Positions 34,549 through 43,848 of a DNA stretch of 64,000 bases are shown here, one piece after another. Within the stretch, counting starts at the first letter, position 1. Each line of letters opens with the position of its first letter. The DNA is taken from NCBI GenBank assembly GCA_051967755.1, contig JBQDYD010000001.1, forward strand, positions 248,001 to 312,000. The letters run 5' to 3'. Both the position numbers and the translations under genes were made by a program. This stretch comes from UBA1672 sp051967755. Its GTDB lineage: Bacteria; Pseudomonadota; Alphaproteobacteria; Micavibrionales; Micavibrionaceae. Under the pieces are notes generated by a model that had not been told where the DNA came from, did no database searches, and was given only the letters and a program-made list of their open reading frames with translations.

Positions 34549-35571
34549 CTACCCCGCGCGGGTTTTGGAAATCGCCAAGATCGCCTGTGAGCATAGCGTA
34601 TCAACGGGCACGCCTGTGGTTTTGCACTGTGCCTCAAGATCGGTCAGCTTCCCCATCACAATATCCAAAACCGGCAGCGACCAATTATTCATCTGCCCCT
34701 TAAATTGCGGGGCTTGTTTGAAAAATACGGGTGGGGAGAGCTTTTTCATCGCGCTATCCATATCCATGCCGCTTTGCATGTACGCCTTCGCCATATGCAG
34801 GCGGCGGAAATGGTTTTGCAAACTACGCAGGATTACGATAAAGGCCACGCCCTCTTGCACCAATACGCCGTACGCCTTAAGCGCGCCTTCCGCGTTGCGT
34901 CCCGCAACCGCATTGGTCAGATTATCCAGCCCCTGCTGGCTTGCCCCGCCGCAACAGGCAATCGCATCGGCCATTGATATGGGGGTATTTTCCTCACCTT
35001 TATATATCAGGAGCTTATCCAGCTCAGACCTGACACGCGCGCGGTCACCTGAGATATTCGCCGCCAGCCAGCTCACCGCTTCACGGTCAATGGCTTTGCC
35101 CTCTTCCTGCACGGTTTGACGAATAACATTGGCGACATCGCGCTCATCCTCAACATAGCATGGCACGGCCGCGGCATTCTTCGCCGATTCACAGAGTTTA
35201 CGAAGTGATGATCGCGGGCCCAAATCCCCTGCCTGAATTATCACCAGCGCAGTGTCGCTTGGCGCCTCAAGGTAGCTTTTAACCTTTGCCGTGATTTTAT
35301 CCGTCCCGCGCTCTACACGGATCAGACGATCACCGCCCATCATGGAAATCGCACCTGCCTCATCACTAAGGCGGGCGGGGTCTTCCTCTATCATCTCGGT
35401 GGAGAGCACAGCCACATTAAACGGATCATTCAAATCCTGCACAACCGTCTTTCCCATCACCACGCAGCGCTCCGCCACCAGCCCCGTATCAGGGCCATAG
35501 ACAAGAATAACACGCGCGGCCTTATCGGGCGCTTTGACAAAGCCTTCGATTTGACGATATTGGAGTTTCAT
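34549..35571 (-). CDS. holA: DNA polymerase III subunit delta (HolA), 340 aa
   Basis: This clamp-loader subunit opens the beta sliding clamp and works with DnaX. The full-length protein begins MKLQYRQIEGFVKAPDKAAR, has LVYGPDTGLVAERC near residue 24 and the domain III region LLIYKGEENTPISMADAIAC typical of delta. It is often next to lptE and leuS, but here it lies 3.1 kb from lptE, with three unrelated genes in between. The length is normal. Confidence 0.93.
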   Translation of the reverse strand: MKLQYRQIEGFVKAPDKAARVILVYGPDTGLVAERCVVMGKTVVQDLNDPFNVAVLSTEMIEEDPARLSDEAGAISMMGGDRLIRVERGTDKITAKVKSYLEAPSDTALVIIQAGDLGPRSSLRKLCESAKNAAAVPCYVEDERDVANVIRQTVQEEGKAIDREAVSWLAANISGDRARVRSELDKLLIYKGEENTPISMADAIACCGGASQQGLDNLTNAVAGRNAEGALKAYGVLVQEGVAFIVILRSLQNHFRRLHMAKAYMQSGMDMDSAMKKLSPPVFFKQAPQFKGQMNNWSLPVLDIVMGKLTDLEAQCKTTGVPVDTLCSQAILAISKTRAG

Positions 35572-35618
35572 AAGAAAACCCTAGGCCATCGCGCGATTCG
35601 GGTCAATCATATCTAGAG

Positions 35619-35942
35619 TTAAAGAAGAACCGCGCCCAGCGCGCCGATAAAGGCGAATTGCGGTAAAATGGCGAGTGTCAGAGCCGCGCCGTAATATTTA
35701 TTGATCATGAAAATATAAGAGCCGCCGAGAAACGCCGCCATTGTATGAACATACAACATAATTTGGGCATCTGCCCCCTGTAATTGGCGCGGATCAAGAA
35801 GCCCGAAATCCATACCCATAAAGGTTGCGTAAATAATATATAAAAATGCCGCGTTCAGAACCATAAAAAGAATGGCTAACCCCTTGAAGATTGAAAAGTC
35901 TTCGTTTGATTTTTCCGCCTTCAGAGCTGCTGTATCACTCAT
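35619..35942 (-). CDS. Small membrane protein, 107 aa
   Basis: No family is recognised. After a charged N-terminus (MSDTAALKAEKSNEDFS) there are three hydrophobic helices (about residues 20-42, 62-80 and 85-106), the last reaching the C-terminus. It lies 32 bp downstream of the glutamate-cysteine-ligase-like gene on the same strand and probably shares its transcript. It has no catalytic motif. Confidence 0.7.
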   Translation of the reverse strand: MSDTAALKAEKSNEDFSIFKGLAILFMVLNAAFLYIIYATFMGMDFGLLDPRQLQGADAQIMLYVHTMAAFLGGSYIFMINKYYGAALTLAILPQFAFIGALGAVLL

Positions 35943-35974
35943 ATTTTCTCTCTACCTTTAATTATGCCACGTCG

Positions 35975-37429
35975 CTATGCCGCCGCACATAAACCACCTG
36001 CTATGGCGGCTATCTTGTCTTTATAAATATCATGCGCGCATTTATTCGGATTTACAAAAATATCAGGATCATAGTTACGTTGTTGATCGATAACATCTTG
36101 TAAACTTGTGAATAAACTACGATTTACTTTAGCATCTGTGCAGCCGGACTGACAAATTTTTAAAATCGGCTCCGCCTGCGCACGAAGCCCTACCTCATCA
36201 ATATAACGATCGAGAATATCAGAAAAAGCCTTGGCAAAAGCCTTCATAGACCCTGTCCCATAACGAATATCAAAAAATTTTCCGCCATGGTTACGGGCAT
36301 AATCATAGGCATGCATGGTTAAATTATATGTTTCGGGCAGATCATCATTCCCAAAGCCGTACCGCGCGAGTAATTCATCAACCGCCGCGGCGAAATCGGC
36401 ATGAAACGCCAACATAGAGGTAATAATAAATGCGCTTTGGTGTTGATGAATGCCGACACCGAACATGCGCGCTTCATATCTGTGGCCGAATACGCCGCCA
36501 TCTTCATCGCGCAATCCCGCGATTTTCACATCAGGCCAAAGCAAACTCTGCGCTAGATTATAATTACTCGCAGTGTTCAATCCCTTTTCACGAAGCGCAT
36601 TGAACGTCACCGTCCAATCACCCGACGGTACCTTAATCAGATTGCCGTCCAAATCGTAATACATAAAGAGCGGGTTATTAAACACATGATCAATATGACT
36701 GGCGATCAACCCCTCACCCGAGGCCGCCGCAAAAACATAGGGCGGCACGCCGCCGCGCGCCTGATCTAACCCTTCATAACGCATAGACATGCCGATATGG
36801 TTGGCAAAGGGTTTCCCCTCATTAAAGCCGGAGCTGTTATCCGTCAGTAAAAACAAAAACGGCGCCAAAATATAAAGGCGGCGCACATTTTCAAGCATAT
36901 GATCCATATTATACGGGCTGATCGAAACCTGATTAGATTTACAAACCGCAAAATACTGTACGCATTTCGTCATATCATCACGATATGGCGCGTACATCAC
37001 CTGATAACGCTGTAAATCCACAATACGCGACAATAAATCATCCGCAGTTCGATCGGGCAATTCCTGAAAATAAGAACGTTTCAGCCCCAAATCCCGGGCA
37101 GTTTTAGTTAAAGTTTGTATTTTTGTATTCGTGTCATCCAATACGTTTTTCATATTGGCAAAGTCATCCGCTACGCTGGCGACTTCCAACAACTCACTGG
37201 TCGGTTCGTTATGAACCCAATCGCCTTTATCAAGGGCATTCAAGGCAGCCGTCTTTAAAACATCGTTACGCGCAAGACCCATAGGGGAAAATTCAGACGC
37301 ATCTGTGTCATAAAAAGCAAGCTCAACCTCAATTCCTGCTTTGGCGTCATCGCCTGATCCGGCATATAACCCAAAAACATCATCCGCTGAATTAATTTCC
37401 GTTCTATCGGCTGCGTTAACATCTGACAT
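35975..37429 (-). CDS. Glutamate-cysteine ligase-like protein (GCS2/GSH1 relative), 484 aa
   Basis: The protein resembles the GCS2 family that makes gamma-glutamylcysteine, the first step of glutathione synthesis. Visible elements are GIEVELAFYD (32-41), the Glu-rich SELLEVASV, KSNQVSISPYNMDHMLENVRR (cf. Q..N.d....d...K.R of the plant-type enzyme), FLLTDNSSGFNEGKPF and MSMRYEGLDQARGGVP, followed by HRYEARMFG. Divergence is high, so it may act on another substrate. A Cys-bearing C-terminal tail ends GGLCAAA. It is followed by a small membrane protein gene. Confidence 0.6.
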   Translation of the reverse strand: MSDVNAADRTEINSADDVFGLYAGSGDDAKAGIEVELAFYDTDASEFSPMGLARNDVLKTAALNALDKGDWVHNEPTSELLEVASVADDFANMKNVLDDTNTKIQTLTKTARDLGLKRSYFQELPDRTADDLLSRIVDLQRYQVMYAPYRDDMTKCVQYFAVCKSNQVSISPYNMDHMLENVRRLYILAPFLFLLTDNSSGFNEGKPFANHIGMSMRYEGLDQARGGVPPYVFAAASGEGLIASHIDHVFNNPLFMYYDLDGNLIKVPSGDWTVTFNALREKGLNTASNYNLAQSLLWPDVKIAGLRDEDGGVFGHRYEARMFGVGIHQHQSAFIITSMLAFHADFAAAVDELLARYGFGNDDLPETYNLTMHAYDYARNHGGKFFDIRYGTGSMKAFAKAFSDILDRYIDEVGLRAQAEPILKICQSGCTDAKVNRSLFTSLQDVIDQQRNYDPDIFVNPNKCAHDIYKDKIAAIAGGLCAAA

Positions 37430-37527
37430 CTAATACATTCCTATCTCACTGCTACGGCGCATTCTACTTTGATTTAGACAAAGCTTACAAATACATTATG
37501 CAATTCGTTCAGAATGAATATCCGTTA

Positions 37528-38448
37528 CTAAGGAATATATTCCACATCAATGTCGTTTTCTTCGATCAGAGTCTTCGGTGACTCATAGGCCTGTACGGAA
37601 AAGTCATCGCCCATAATTTTTGCCGCTTTTTCCTTAAACACGTCAAAATTCGGATCCTCAGGCTTTACCATCGTACGGTTTATACTCAGGAAGTTACGCT
37701 GCCTGCGGTTATCAGACGGCTTTATGTTGATCGTAAGCGCGCCCCACTCACGGCGAATATCATCTTCACTTACATTGCGCTGTGATCTGTGCGCCACTTC
37801 GCCGCCAATACGCATAATACGCGCATTTGGTGTAACAAGCTCTACAGGCTCAATACGATTACCCTTATGAGTAGACAGCTTGCTTTCCGTTCCCAATGTA
37901 TTTGAAAATGAATAAATCATATCAATATTCTGCCCGCCGGAGAGATGGTCATGCCAACTGGCAAACGGTTGCCTGTGGGCTTCTTGCGGCTCAATATCCG
38001 TTCTTTGTACAATAAGCAGCATCTCCGCCTCTTTGAACAATTCAGGCCCATAGAGCTTTAAGGCGTCATTCGCGGCAACATTCACGCGGCTAAGTGCGAA
38101 ATCGAAAATTTCAGGCAATGCCAAATGCATGTCCCCTACGCGCTTTACAACCATACCCGATGCACCAAAATCAGGCAGATCGTCTTGTGGTTCATCATCA
38201 TAAGACGCGATGATATGCGTTTCCGCATCAATCGAACGGCGATGTTGTAATTCTTTTAAGGACGGCCCTTCACCGCTTGAGGAAAATCCAAACGTGCTGG
38301 TCAGGCGCCAATCTGTCGCCGCCACATAGCCAACACCTGCATCTTCGGGTAAATGTTCTGCGATCTCCGCCATATCAATCACCAAACCCTGATCCTTGGG
38401 GTAGGTATCGAAATATCGCGTCGTTATCATGTCATCTCTGGTTTTCAT
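37528..38448 (-). CDS. Hypothetical protein, tentative DUF1826/2OG-oxygenase-like, 306 aa
   Basis: The central part shows a possible iron-binding pattern of a double-stranded beta-helix: WHDHLSGGQ (His166, Asp167, His168), TESKLSTHKG, and GGEVAHRSQRN (His220), with ALTINI beyond. The order H.D/H...GxxxHRS is like that of DUF1826 and of 2OG-Fe(II) oxygenases. The N-terminal 90 residues are unassigned and the C-terminus is acidic. It is cytosolic. If related, it would be the most divergent of three such proteins in the window. I have no substrate. Confidence 0.62.
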   Translation of the reverse strand: MKTRDDMITTRYFDTYPKDQGLVIDMAEIAEHLPEDAGVGYVAATDWRLTSTFGFSSSGEGPSLKELQHRRSIDAETHIIASYDDEPQDDLPDFGASGMVVKRVGDMHLALPEIFDFALSRVNVAANDALKLYGPELFKEAEMLLIVQRTDIEPQEAHRQPFASWHDHLSGGQNIDMIYSFSNTLGTESKLSTHKGNRIEPVELVTPNARIMRIGGEVAHRSQRNVSEDDIRREWGALTINIKPSDNRRQRNFLSINRTMVKPEDPNFDVFKEKAAKIMGDDFSVQAYESPKTLIEENDIDVEYIP

Positions 38449-38520
38449 ATCCGCAACCTCAGTATACGCTCTTATTTTATGAGCATTTTATTAAACATTA
38501 CCGAAGGGAGGGATAAATAA

Positions 38521-38625
38521 GGTCACAGCCACCCGTCGGTTTCCATACTCGGATACCACAGGCATTTTACGCTGTGGCGCTTTAGCTTTTTTAACGCGGT
38601 GCAAGCTGATCCTTCAAATGCCGCG
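38521..38625. other. Structured-looking intergenic island
   Basis: The gap between the 306-aa gene and lptE (38449-38682) holds a G+C-rich island inside A+T-rich DNA. CCACAG (38556-38561) pairs with CTGTGG (38572-38577), but GTCACAGC (38522-38529) can pair with almost the same arm, GCTGTGGC (38571-38578), an alternative-structure arrangement. CGCGG/CCGCG (38595-38599, 38621-38625) forms a further stem. No protein start fits it. It may be an RNA element; the family is not recognised. Confidence 0.35.
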
Positions 38626-38682
38626 AGGCGTACTTATAAACTGATTTTTCAAATCACGTCAAATAAATTAGTAAAAATTAAT

Positions 38683-39198
38683 CTATTCAGCGCGGTTCAA
38701 GTAAAGCCCGATATGTAATTCGATCTGTTGTGCCAGATGATCCAACGCATTTTCACGCGTGCTTTGTTCAGAGACGCGCGTTGCAAACTCACTCTCAAGA
38801 ACGTTATAACTTCCGGATGATTTCACACTTCTGGAAACCAAAACCTCACCCGTTTCCGCATCCTTTAACGACATTGCCGTGTTCAAATTTAACTGCTTTC
38901 TTGTCGCATCAGAACGGATGGTAATATCCAAATCATATGTTGTTTCCTGAACAGAATTCACATCCAAAATATATTTCGGATTTGCCGGACGACCACCCAC
39001 ATAGAAACGATCGATAAGGGCATTGCGTAAATACTGGCCCTCACGGTTCGGGATGTTAGAGATTTTTACCTCTGCCAACTCTGCGCGCAAGGACGTGCTT
39101 GCGCCCTGCTCTGATTTTGATGATGTGCCGTACATCGGCTCAAACCCGCAGGCACCGATCATTGGTAAAATCATTAAAGCTAAGAGTTGTTTTTTCAT
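38683..39198 (-). CDS. lptE: LPS-assembly lipoprotein LptE, 171 aa
   Basis: LptE plugs the LptD barrel that inserts lipopolysaccharide in the outer membrane. The lipoprotein signal MKKQLLALMILPMIGAC has its lipid-attachment Cys17, followed by GFEPMYG, the typical LptE opening. The mature part carries LSAELxxV-like RAELAEVKISNIPNREGQYLR and the C-terminal helix. It lies 4 bp behind leuS, the conserved leuS-lptE order. Confidence 0.9.
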   Translation of the reverse strand: MKKQLLALMILPMIGACGFEPMYGTSSKSEQGASTSLRAELAEVKISNIPNREGQYLRNALIDRFYVGGRPANPKYILDVNSVQETTYDLDITIRSDATRKQLNLNTAMSLKDAETGEVLVSRSVKSSGSYNVLESEFATRVSEQSTRENALDHLAQQIELHIGLYLNRAE

Positions 39199-39202
39199 GT
39201 TT

Positions 39203-41764
39203 TTATCCTACTACAACATTCACAATACGCCCGGGAACATAGATAAATTTGCGTAATTGTTTCCCATCCATGGCGCGCTGCACTTTCTCCTCTGCCAAGG
39301 CGACATCCTGCGCGATTTTTTGATCCGCATCTGCCGGCAACGTAATGGATGCCTTGACTTTGCCGTTGACCTGCACACCGATCGTAATCGTATCCTGCAC
39401 CAGCAATTCTTCCTGATATTTTGGCCACTCATGGTCAACCAACATGGTTTCTTGACCCAAAAATGCCCATAATTCCTCTGCCAAGTGCGGGCAGACAGGA
39501 TTAATCATAACGATAAAGGCTTCGACCGCTTCTTTCTGCGCGAAATAGTCCCCATCATCCGATGGTTTGAACGATGTCAGGCCGTTATAAAATTCACGAA
39601 GGAAAGCGACGGCTTTGTTCATCGCGAAATCTTCGATCGCATCGCCGACATTTTTAATGGTTTTATGCGTTAATCGGCGCAAATCTTTTGCCTTATCCGA
39701 TAGGGCGCTTTCATCACCATCTTTCAGATCCATCGATGTGATTGCACCATGCACCTTATTGATAAAACGCCATGCGCCTTCGATACCGCTTTCTGTCCAT
39801 TCCAAATCACGCTCAGGCGGGGAATCTGACAAGATAAACAAACGCGCTGCATCCGCGCCGTACGTATCCAGAATTTCCTCCGGGTCAATCACGTTCTTCT
39901 TGGATTTCGACATCTTAATTGACGGACCGACGGTCACGGGTGCGCCTGTTTCCACATGCACCCATGCGCCGTCTTTCTTTTCCGCATCAGTTGGGAAAAT
40001 CCATTTCCCGTCAGCATCCTTATAGGTTTCATGCGTAACCATACCTTGCGTGAACAGGCCGCTAAACGGCTCTTGGCAGTCCACAAAACCACACGCCTTC
40101 ATCGCCTTGGTAAAGAAACGCGCATATAATAGGTGCAACACCGCATGTTCCACGCCGCCAATATATTGATCAACGCCGCCGCCCGCAGGCATCCAATAGG
40201 CGGCCTTATCCTTATCAACGGGCAGTTTTTCATTCTTCGGATCGCAGTAACGGAATTGATACCAACTGCTTTCGAAAAATGTATCAAACGTATCTGTTTC
40301 ACGCGTGGCCGACTCACCCGTTTCAGGGCAGGTGGTGTGTTTCCATGTCGGATGATGATCAAGCGGGTTACCCGGCTTATCAAAGGAAATATCCTCCGGC
40401 AGCTCCACAGGCAACTGATCATCAGGCACGGGAATACATGCGCCGTCAGAATTACGATAAACCACGGGAATAGGGCAGCCCCAATAACGCTGGCGGGAAA
40501 TACCCCAATCGCGCAAACGATATTGCGTGGTGCCGAAACCATTCTTCATCTCTTCGGCGCGTTTAATCACCTCCGCCTTGGCATCCTCAACCGATAACCC
40601 GTTCAGCCATTCAGAATTAATCGCTTCACCAATCGCGGTGGCGTGTGCTTCAACCGTATAATCATGATCATCACCCGTTGAAATCACAGGCGTGATCTCC
40701 AGCCCGTATTTCTTGGCAAAGTCATAGTCACGCTGGTCATGCGCAGGCACGCCGAAAATCGCGCCTGTCCCGTAATCCATAAGAATAAAGTTCGCGATAT
40801 AGATCGGAAATTCCTTACCGGGGAGGAGGGGATGCGTTGCCTTAAAGCCCGTATCAAAGCCAATCTTTTCCGCCTTTTCAATCGCGGCCTCTGATGTGCC
40901 GTGCGCTTGGCATTCGGCGATGAATGCATCAAAGCCCTCTTTGCCTTCGCATAATTGCTTGCTCATCGGGTGATCAGGGGCGAGGGCAACAAAAGACGCA
41001 CCAAATAATGTATCAGGGCGCGTCGTATAAACCTCAATCTGGTCATCTTCGCCGACAATATCCCAGTTAAACTGCAAGCCGACGGATTTGCCGATCCAGT
41101 TTTCCTGCATAATGCGCACCTTTTCAGGCCAGCGCTCAAGATCCTGCAAATCCTCAAGCAATTCTTCGGCGTAATCGGTAATCTTCAAAGACCATTGATT
41201 AAGCGTGCGGCGTTCAACCGGCGCGCCTGTGCGCCAGCCTTTCCCGTCAATCACTTGCTCATTCGCAAGAACGGTATTATCGACAGGATCCCAGTTCACA
41301 ACCGCTTCTTTACGATAGGCAATCCCTTTTTCAAGGAATTTCAGGAACATGCGCTGCTCATGCGCGTAATATTCAGGGTCACATGTCGCGAATTCACGGC
41401 TCCAGTCGATGGACAAGCCCATAGATTTTAGCTGCTCTCGCATTGTCGCAATATTTTCATGCGTCCATTTTTTCGGGTGCTCTCCGCGCTCTATCGCTGC
41501 ATTCTCTGCAGGCAAACCAAACGCATCCCAGCCCATAGGATGAAGAACATTAAAGCCTTTTGCCTTTTTATAACGCGCAACAACATCACCAAGGGTGTAA
41601 TTACGCACATGCCCGACATGGATGCGCCCCGATGGGTAGGGGAACATTTCCAGTACGTAATATTTTTCCTTGGCTTCATCTTCGGTGGCGGCAAAAACAT
41701 CTTCATCAGACCATTTATTCCGCCACTTTTTTTCGGTTTCTTTTATATTGTAACGCTCAGACAT
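39203..41764 (-). CDS. leuS: Leucyl-tRNA synthetase, 853 aa
   Basis: It charges tRNA-Leu. The class I motifs are present: the HIGH equivalent HVGH (49-52, in SGRIHVGHVRNYTLGD) and KMSKS (about residue 617), with the CP1 editing domain (YTTRPDTLFGASFVALAPDHP, region about 240-400) between. The C-terminal anticodon and VQVNGKVKASITLPADA region completes the protein. The length is typical. The operon order is a DUF3576 lipoprotein gene upstream (12 bp), leuS, then lptE (4 bp). Confidence 0.98.
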   Translation of the reverse strand: MSERYNIKETEKKWRNKWSDEDVFAATEDEAKEKYYVLEMFPYPSGRIHVGHVRNYTLGDVVARYKKAKGFNVLHPMGWDAFGLPAENAAIERGEHPKKWTHENIATMREQLKSMGLSIDWSREFATCDPEYYAHEQRMFLKFLEKGIAYRKEAVVNWDPVDNTVLANEQVIDGKGWRTGAPVERRTLNQWSLKITDYAEELLEDLQDLERWPEKVRIMQENWIGKSVGLQFNWDIVGEDDQIEVYTTRPDTLFGASFVALAPDHPMSKQLCEGKEGFDAFIAECQAHGTSEAAIEKAEKIGFDTGFKATHPLLPGKEFPIYIANFILMDYGTGAIFGVPAHDQRDYDFAKKYGLEITPVISTGDDHDYTVEAHATAIGEAINSEWLNGLSVEDAKAEVIKRAEEMKNGFGTTQYRLRDWGISRQRYWGCPIPVVYRNSDGACIPVPDDQLPVELPEDISFDKPGNPLDHHPTWKHTTCPETGESATRETDTFDTFFESSWYQFRYCDPKNEKLPVDKDKAAYWMPAGGGVDQYIGGVEHAVLHLLYARFFTKAMKACGFVDCQEPFSGLFTQGMVTHETYKDADGKWIFPTDAEKKDGAWVHVETGAPVTVGPSIKMSKSKKNVIDPEEILDTYGADAARLFILSDSPPERDLEWTESGIEGAWRFINKVHGAITSMDLKDGDESALSDKAKDLRRLTHKTIKNVGDAIEDFAMNKAVAFLREFYNGLTSFKPSDDGDYFAQKEAVEAFIVMINPVCPHLAEELWAFLGQETMLVDHEWPKYQEELLVQDTITIGVQVNGKVKASITLPADADQKIAQDVALAEEKVQRAMDGKQLRKFIYVPGRIVNVVVG

Positions 41765-41775
41765 AATACTTTTAC

Positions 41776-42324
41776 TTATTTTTCATTCGCTAAATGGGCA
41801 ATGCGCAATTCACGCGCGCGGGTTAAAATTGCATCTTCCAACTTGCGTGCCGTGTCTTCAGATACTGTCGCATCGCGCCATGTTCCGCCCTTCAGTTCCT
41901 GACGGAATGTACGCACGCGAATACCATCGGCCTTTAGCTCCCTGCCTAATATAAAGGCATTAATCTTTACGCGCTCATTTGGCGTATTCGGATCTGTGTA
42001 CCAATCCGTTAAGATAACGCCGCCAAAAGGATCCGCGCTGGCAAGCGGCATAAAAGATACCGTATCCAATGTTGCACGCCACAAAAAGCTATTCACACCG
42101 ATGCCGCTCTCGCCTGCACCTTTCTTCTTATCCGAACCGAAAAGACCGCCCTTACCGAAAATGCCGTCTTGCTTTTCGTAGATATTATTCTCTGCGCCCT
42201 TTTCACGCGCCGCGCTTGTCGGATATTTCTGCTCCGTCTCAATTCCGCTACATGCGGATAAGGTTGCACCTGCAACTGCCAATAAGGTGAAAAATCCGAA
42301 ACGTTTTTTGTTCAGTGCTCTCAT
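41776..42324 (-). CDS. DUF3576 lipoprotein, 182 aa
   Basis: This is a small lipoprotein with the lipobox-like TLSAC (Cys25) after an N-terminal signal. The DUF3576 domain is recognised from GIGVNSFLWRATLDTVSFMPLASADPFGGVI and DWYTDPNTPNERVKINAFIL. The role is unknown; in alphaproteobacteria the gene usually sits directly upstream of leuS, as here. A Gly/Lys-rich linker (GKGGLFGSDKKKGAG) separates the anchor from the domain. Confidence 0.88.
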   Translation of the reverse strand: MRALNKKRFGFFTLLAVAGATLSACSGIETEQKYPTSAAREKGAENNIYEKQDGIFGKGGLFGSDKKKGAGESGIGVNSFLWRATLDTVSFMPLASADPFGGVILTDWYTDPNTPNERVKINAFILGRELKADGIRVRTFRQELKGGTWRDATVSEDTARKLEDAILTRARELRIAHLANEK

Positions 42325-42381
42325 AGTTCCCTAACTGCCTTTATATATATGTATGTATGAGCCCCTGTTTAGCACGCAAAC

Positions 42382-42400
42382 ACGCCCCCCACAAGGGCGT
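42382..42400. other. Small hairpin in the 330-bp porin upstream region
   Basis: The 330-bp gap between the DUF3576 gene and the porin (42325-42654) contains this hairpin (ACGCCC/GGGCGT, 7-nt loop), the candidate porin promoter and a long leader. I see no gene in it: a short open frame at 42357-42617 has no ribosome binding site or coding look. The hairpin lacks a T run, so it is only weakly terminator-like. Confidence 0.35.
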
Positions 42401-42518
42401 TTATAGCCGCGGCTTTGGTCTATCAACAATCGCCCTTTTATCGCCCGATATGTTGTTTTTACATTGTTGCAAAAATGCAACGCCGCCGAAAAATGTGACA
42501 AGAACCACACAAATTTCG

Positions 42519-42547
42519 TTGACCCTTTGGCCTCATGATGGCGTAAT
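42519..42547 (+). promoter_or_regulatory. Candidate sigma-70 promoter of the porin
   Basis: TTGACC (42519-42524) and CGTAAT (42542-42547) are separated by 17 bp. They lie 107 bp ahead of the porin ATG, giving a long leader. The -35 element matches the consensus at five of six positions and the -10 at four. No other pair in the region looks better. Confidence 0.45.
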
Positions 42548-42654
42548 GCACGTGTTCTCTCATCAGGGGACGCTCTTTTTTAACTTTAATCCATTTATGG
42601 GTTTAACTTTTAACTAATAAATCACTATTCAATGTGATTTGGAGGAAACTGAAA

Positions 42655-43725
42655 ATGAAAAAACTACTACTTGCTGGTGTAGCAATGGGTTCAGTAGCTC
42701 TAGCAGCTCCTGCTCACGCTGACATCGACCTAGAAGTTAGCGGTTACTTTAAAGGCTACGGTGTATTCGTAGACCAAGACGAAACTGCTGGCACAGACGT
42801 AAACGACTTTGACTTTATCCGTGATACAGAAATCCACATCGGTGGCGAAACTGTTCTGGATAACGGTCTAACAGTTGGTGCGCACTTCGAATTTGAAGTG
42901 GACGGTGCTGATTCTACTGAAGTTGATGAATCATACGTATACTTCTCAGGTAACTGGGGTCGTGTAAACTTTGGTGCTGAAGACGGTGCTGGTTACCTTC
43001 TACAGGTTGCTGCTCCTTCTGCAGACTCAAACGTTGACGGTATCCGTCAGTACGTTTCACCATTCGTATACACAACTGGTGGATTTGCTGCTCCTGCTCT
43101 TGGTCAACTAGACTATGACATGGACCCAACTGGTAAAAACGACAAGTTGACATACTTGACACCTGTAATGAACGGCTTCCAAGCTGGTGTGTCTTTCACT
43201 CCAGATGGTGACCAAGCTGCTTCATTCGGCGTTGGTACAGAAACAACAACTGACAACGTTGGTGACGAAGCATACGAAATCGCTGTTCGTTATGAAGGTC
43301 AGTTCCAGAATGTTGGTGTTATCGCTGGTGCAGGTTACGCACACGTTGAAAACAACTCAGCAACTGCTACTCAAGACGATCGTGACGCTTGGAACATCGG
43401 TCTAGACCTAGACATCGCTGCTTTCGGTATCGGTGCTATCTACACTGAAGATTCAACATTCGTTGACAACTCAGACATCGAAACATTCGCTGTTGGTGCT
43501 GACTACACAACTGGTCCATTCAAATTGGGTATCTCTTACTTGAATACTGAAGAAGAAAATGGCGCAGCGGCTGAAGAAGAATTTGACCGCTACTCAGGTG
43601 GTGTTGTTTACAACTACGGCCCAGGCATGTCATTCCGCGGATCTATCCACCATGTTGCATATGATACAACAGGTACAGATGCAGACGGAACATCAGTTAT
43701 CCTAGGTACACAAGTTAACTTCTAA
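42655..43725 (+). CDS. Outer-membrane porin, 356 aa
   Basis: This is a general diffusion porin of the Gram-negative porin superfamily. A signal peptide (MKKLLLAGVAMGSVALAAPAHA) precedes alternating beta-strands (DIDLEVSGYFKGYG, then TVGAHFEFEVDG, WGRVNFGAEDGAG) and a C-terminal strand ending in Phe (ILGTQVNF), the BamA recognition signal. The start at 42655 follows TTTGGAGG; the longer frame adds seven unlikely residues. The codon choice is strongly biased to GGT, GCT, GTA and CTA, unlike its neighbours, which indicates high expression. A strong terminator follows. Confidence 0.95.
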   Translation: MKKLLLAGVAMGSVALAAPAHADIDLEVSGYFKGYGVFVDQDETAGTDVNDFDFIRDTEIHIGGETVLDNGLTVGAHFEFEVDGADSTEVDESYVYFSGNWGRVNFGAEDGAGYLLQVAAPSADSNVDGIRQYVSPFVYTTGGFAAPALGQLDYDMDPTGKNDKLTYLTPVMNGFQAGVSFTPDGDQAASFGVGTETTTDNVGDEAYEIAVRYEGQFQNVGVIAGAGYAHVENNSATATQDDRDAWNIGLDLDIAAFGIGAIYTEDSTFVDNSDIETFAVGADYTTGPFKLGISYLNTEEENGAAAEEEFDRYSGGVVYNYGPGMSFRGSIHHVAYDTTGTDADGTSVILGTQVNF

Positions 43726-43760
43726 TTTGAAGTAACAACCTAATATAAGAATTCGGATTA

Positions 43761-43786
43761 AGGCGCTTACGAGCGCCTTTTTCTTT
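43761..43786 (+). terminator. Porin terminator
   Basis: AGGCGCT (43761-43767) pairs with AGCGCCT (43772-43778) across a 4-nt loop, followed by TTTTCTTTTT. It lies 35 bp after the porin stop and ends what should be an abundant transcript. Confidence 0.9.
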
Positions 43787-43848
43787 TTATGATCTATTTT
43801 CGTACTTCCCCCTTGATACGCTGCGATTCTCTTCTTACTCTCTTAGCC

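Noticed and set aside
34475..35119. 214-codon plus-strand open frame
   Set aside because: It lies antisense to holA, and its start falls inside the lipoprotein operator region without a ribosome binding site.
38523..38633. 36-codon minus-strand frame in the lptE-side gap
   Set aside because: No start codon near its beginning and no ribosome binding site; more likely part of a structured element.
42357..42617. 86-codon frame upstream of the porin
   Set aside because: No ribosome binding site, unusual composition, and overlap with the porin promoter region.
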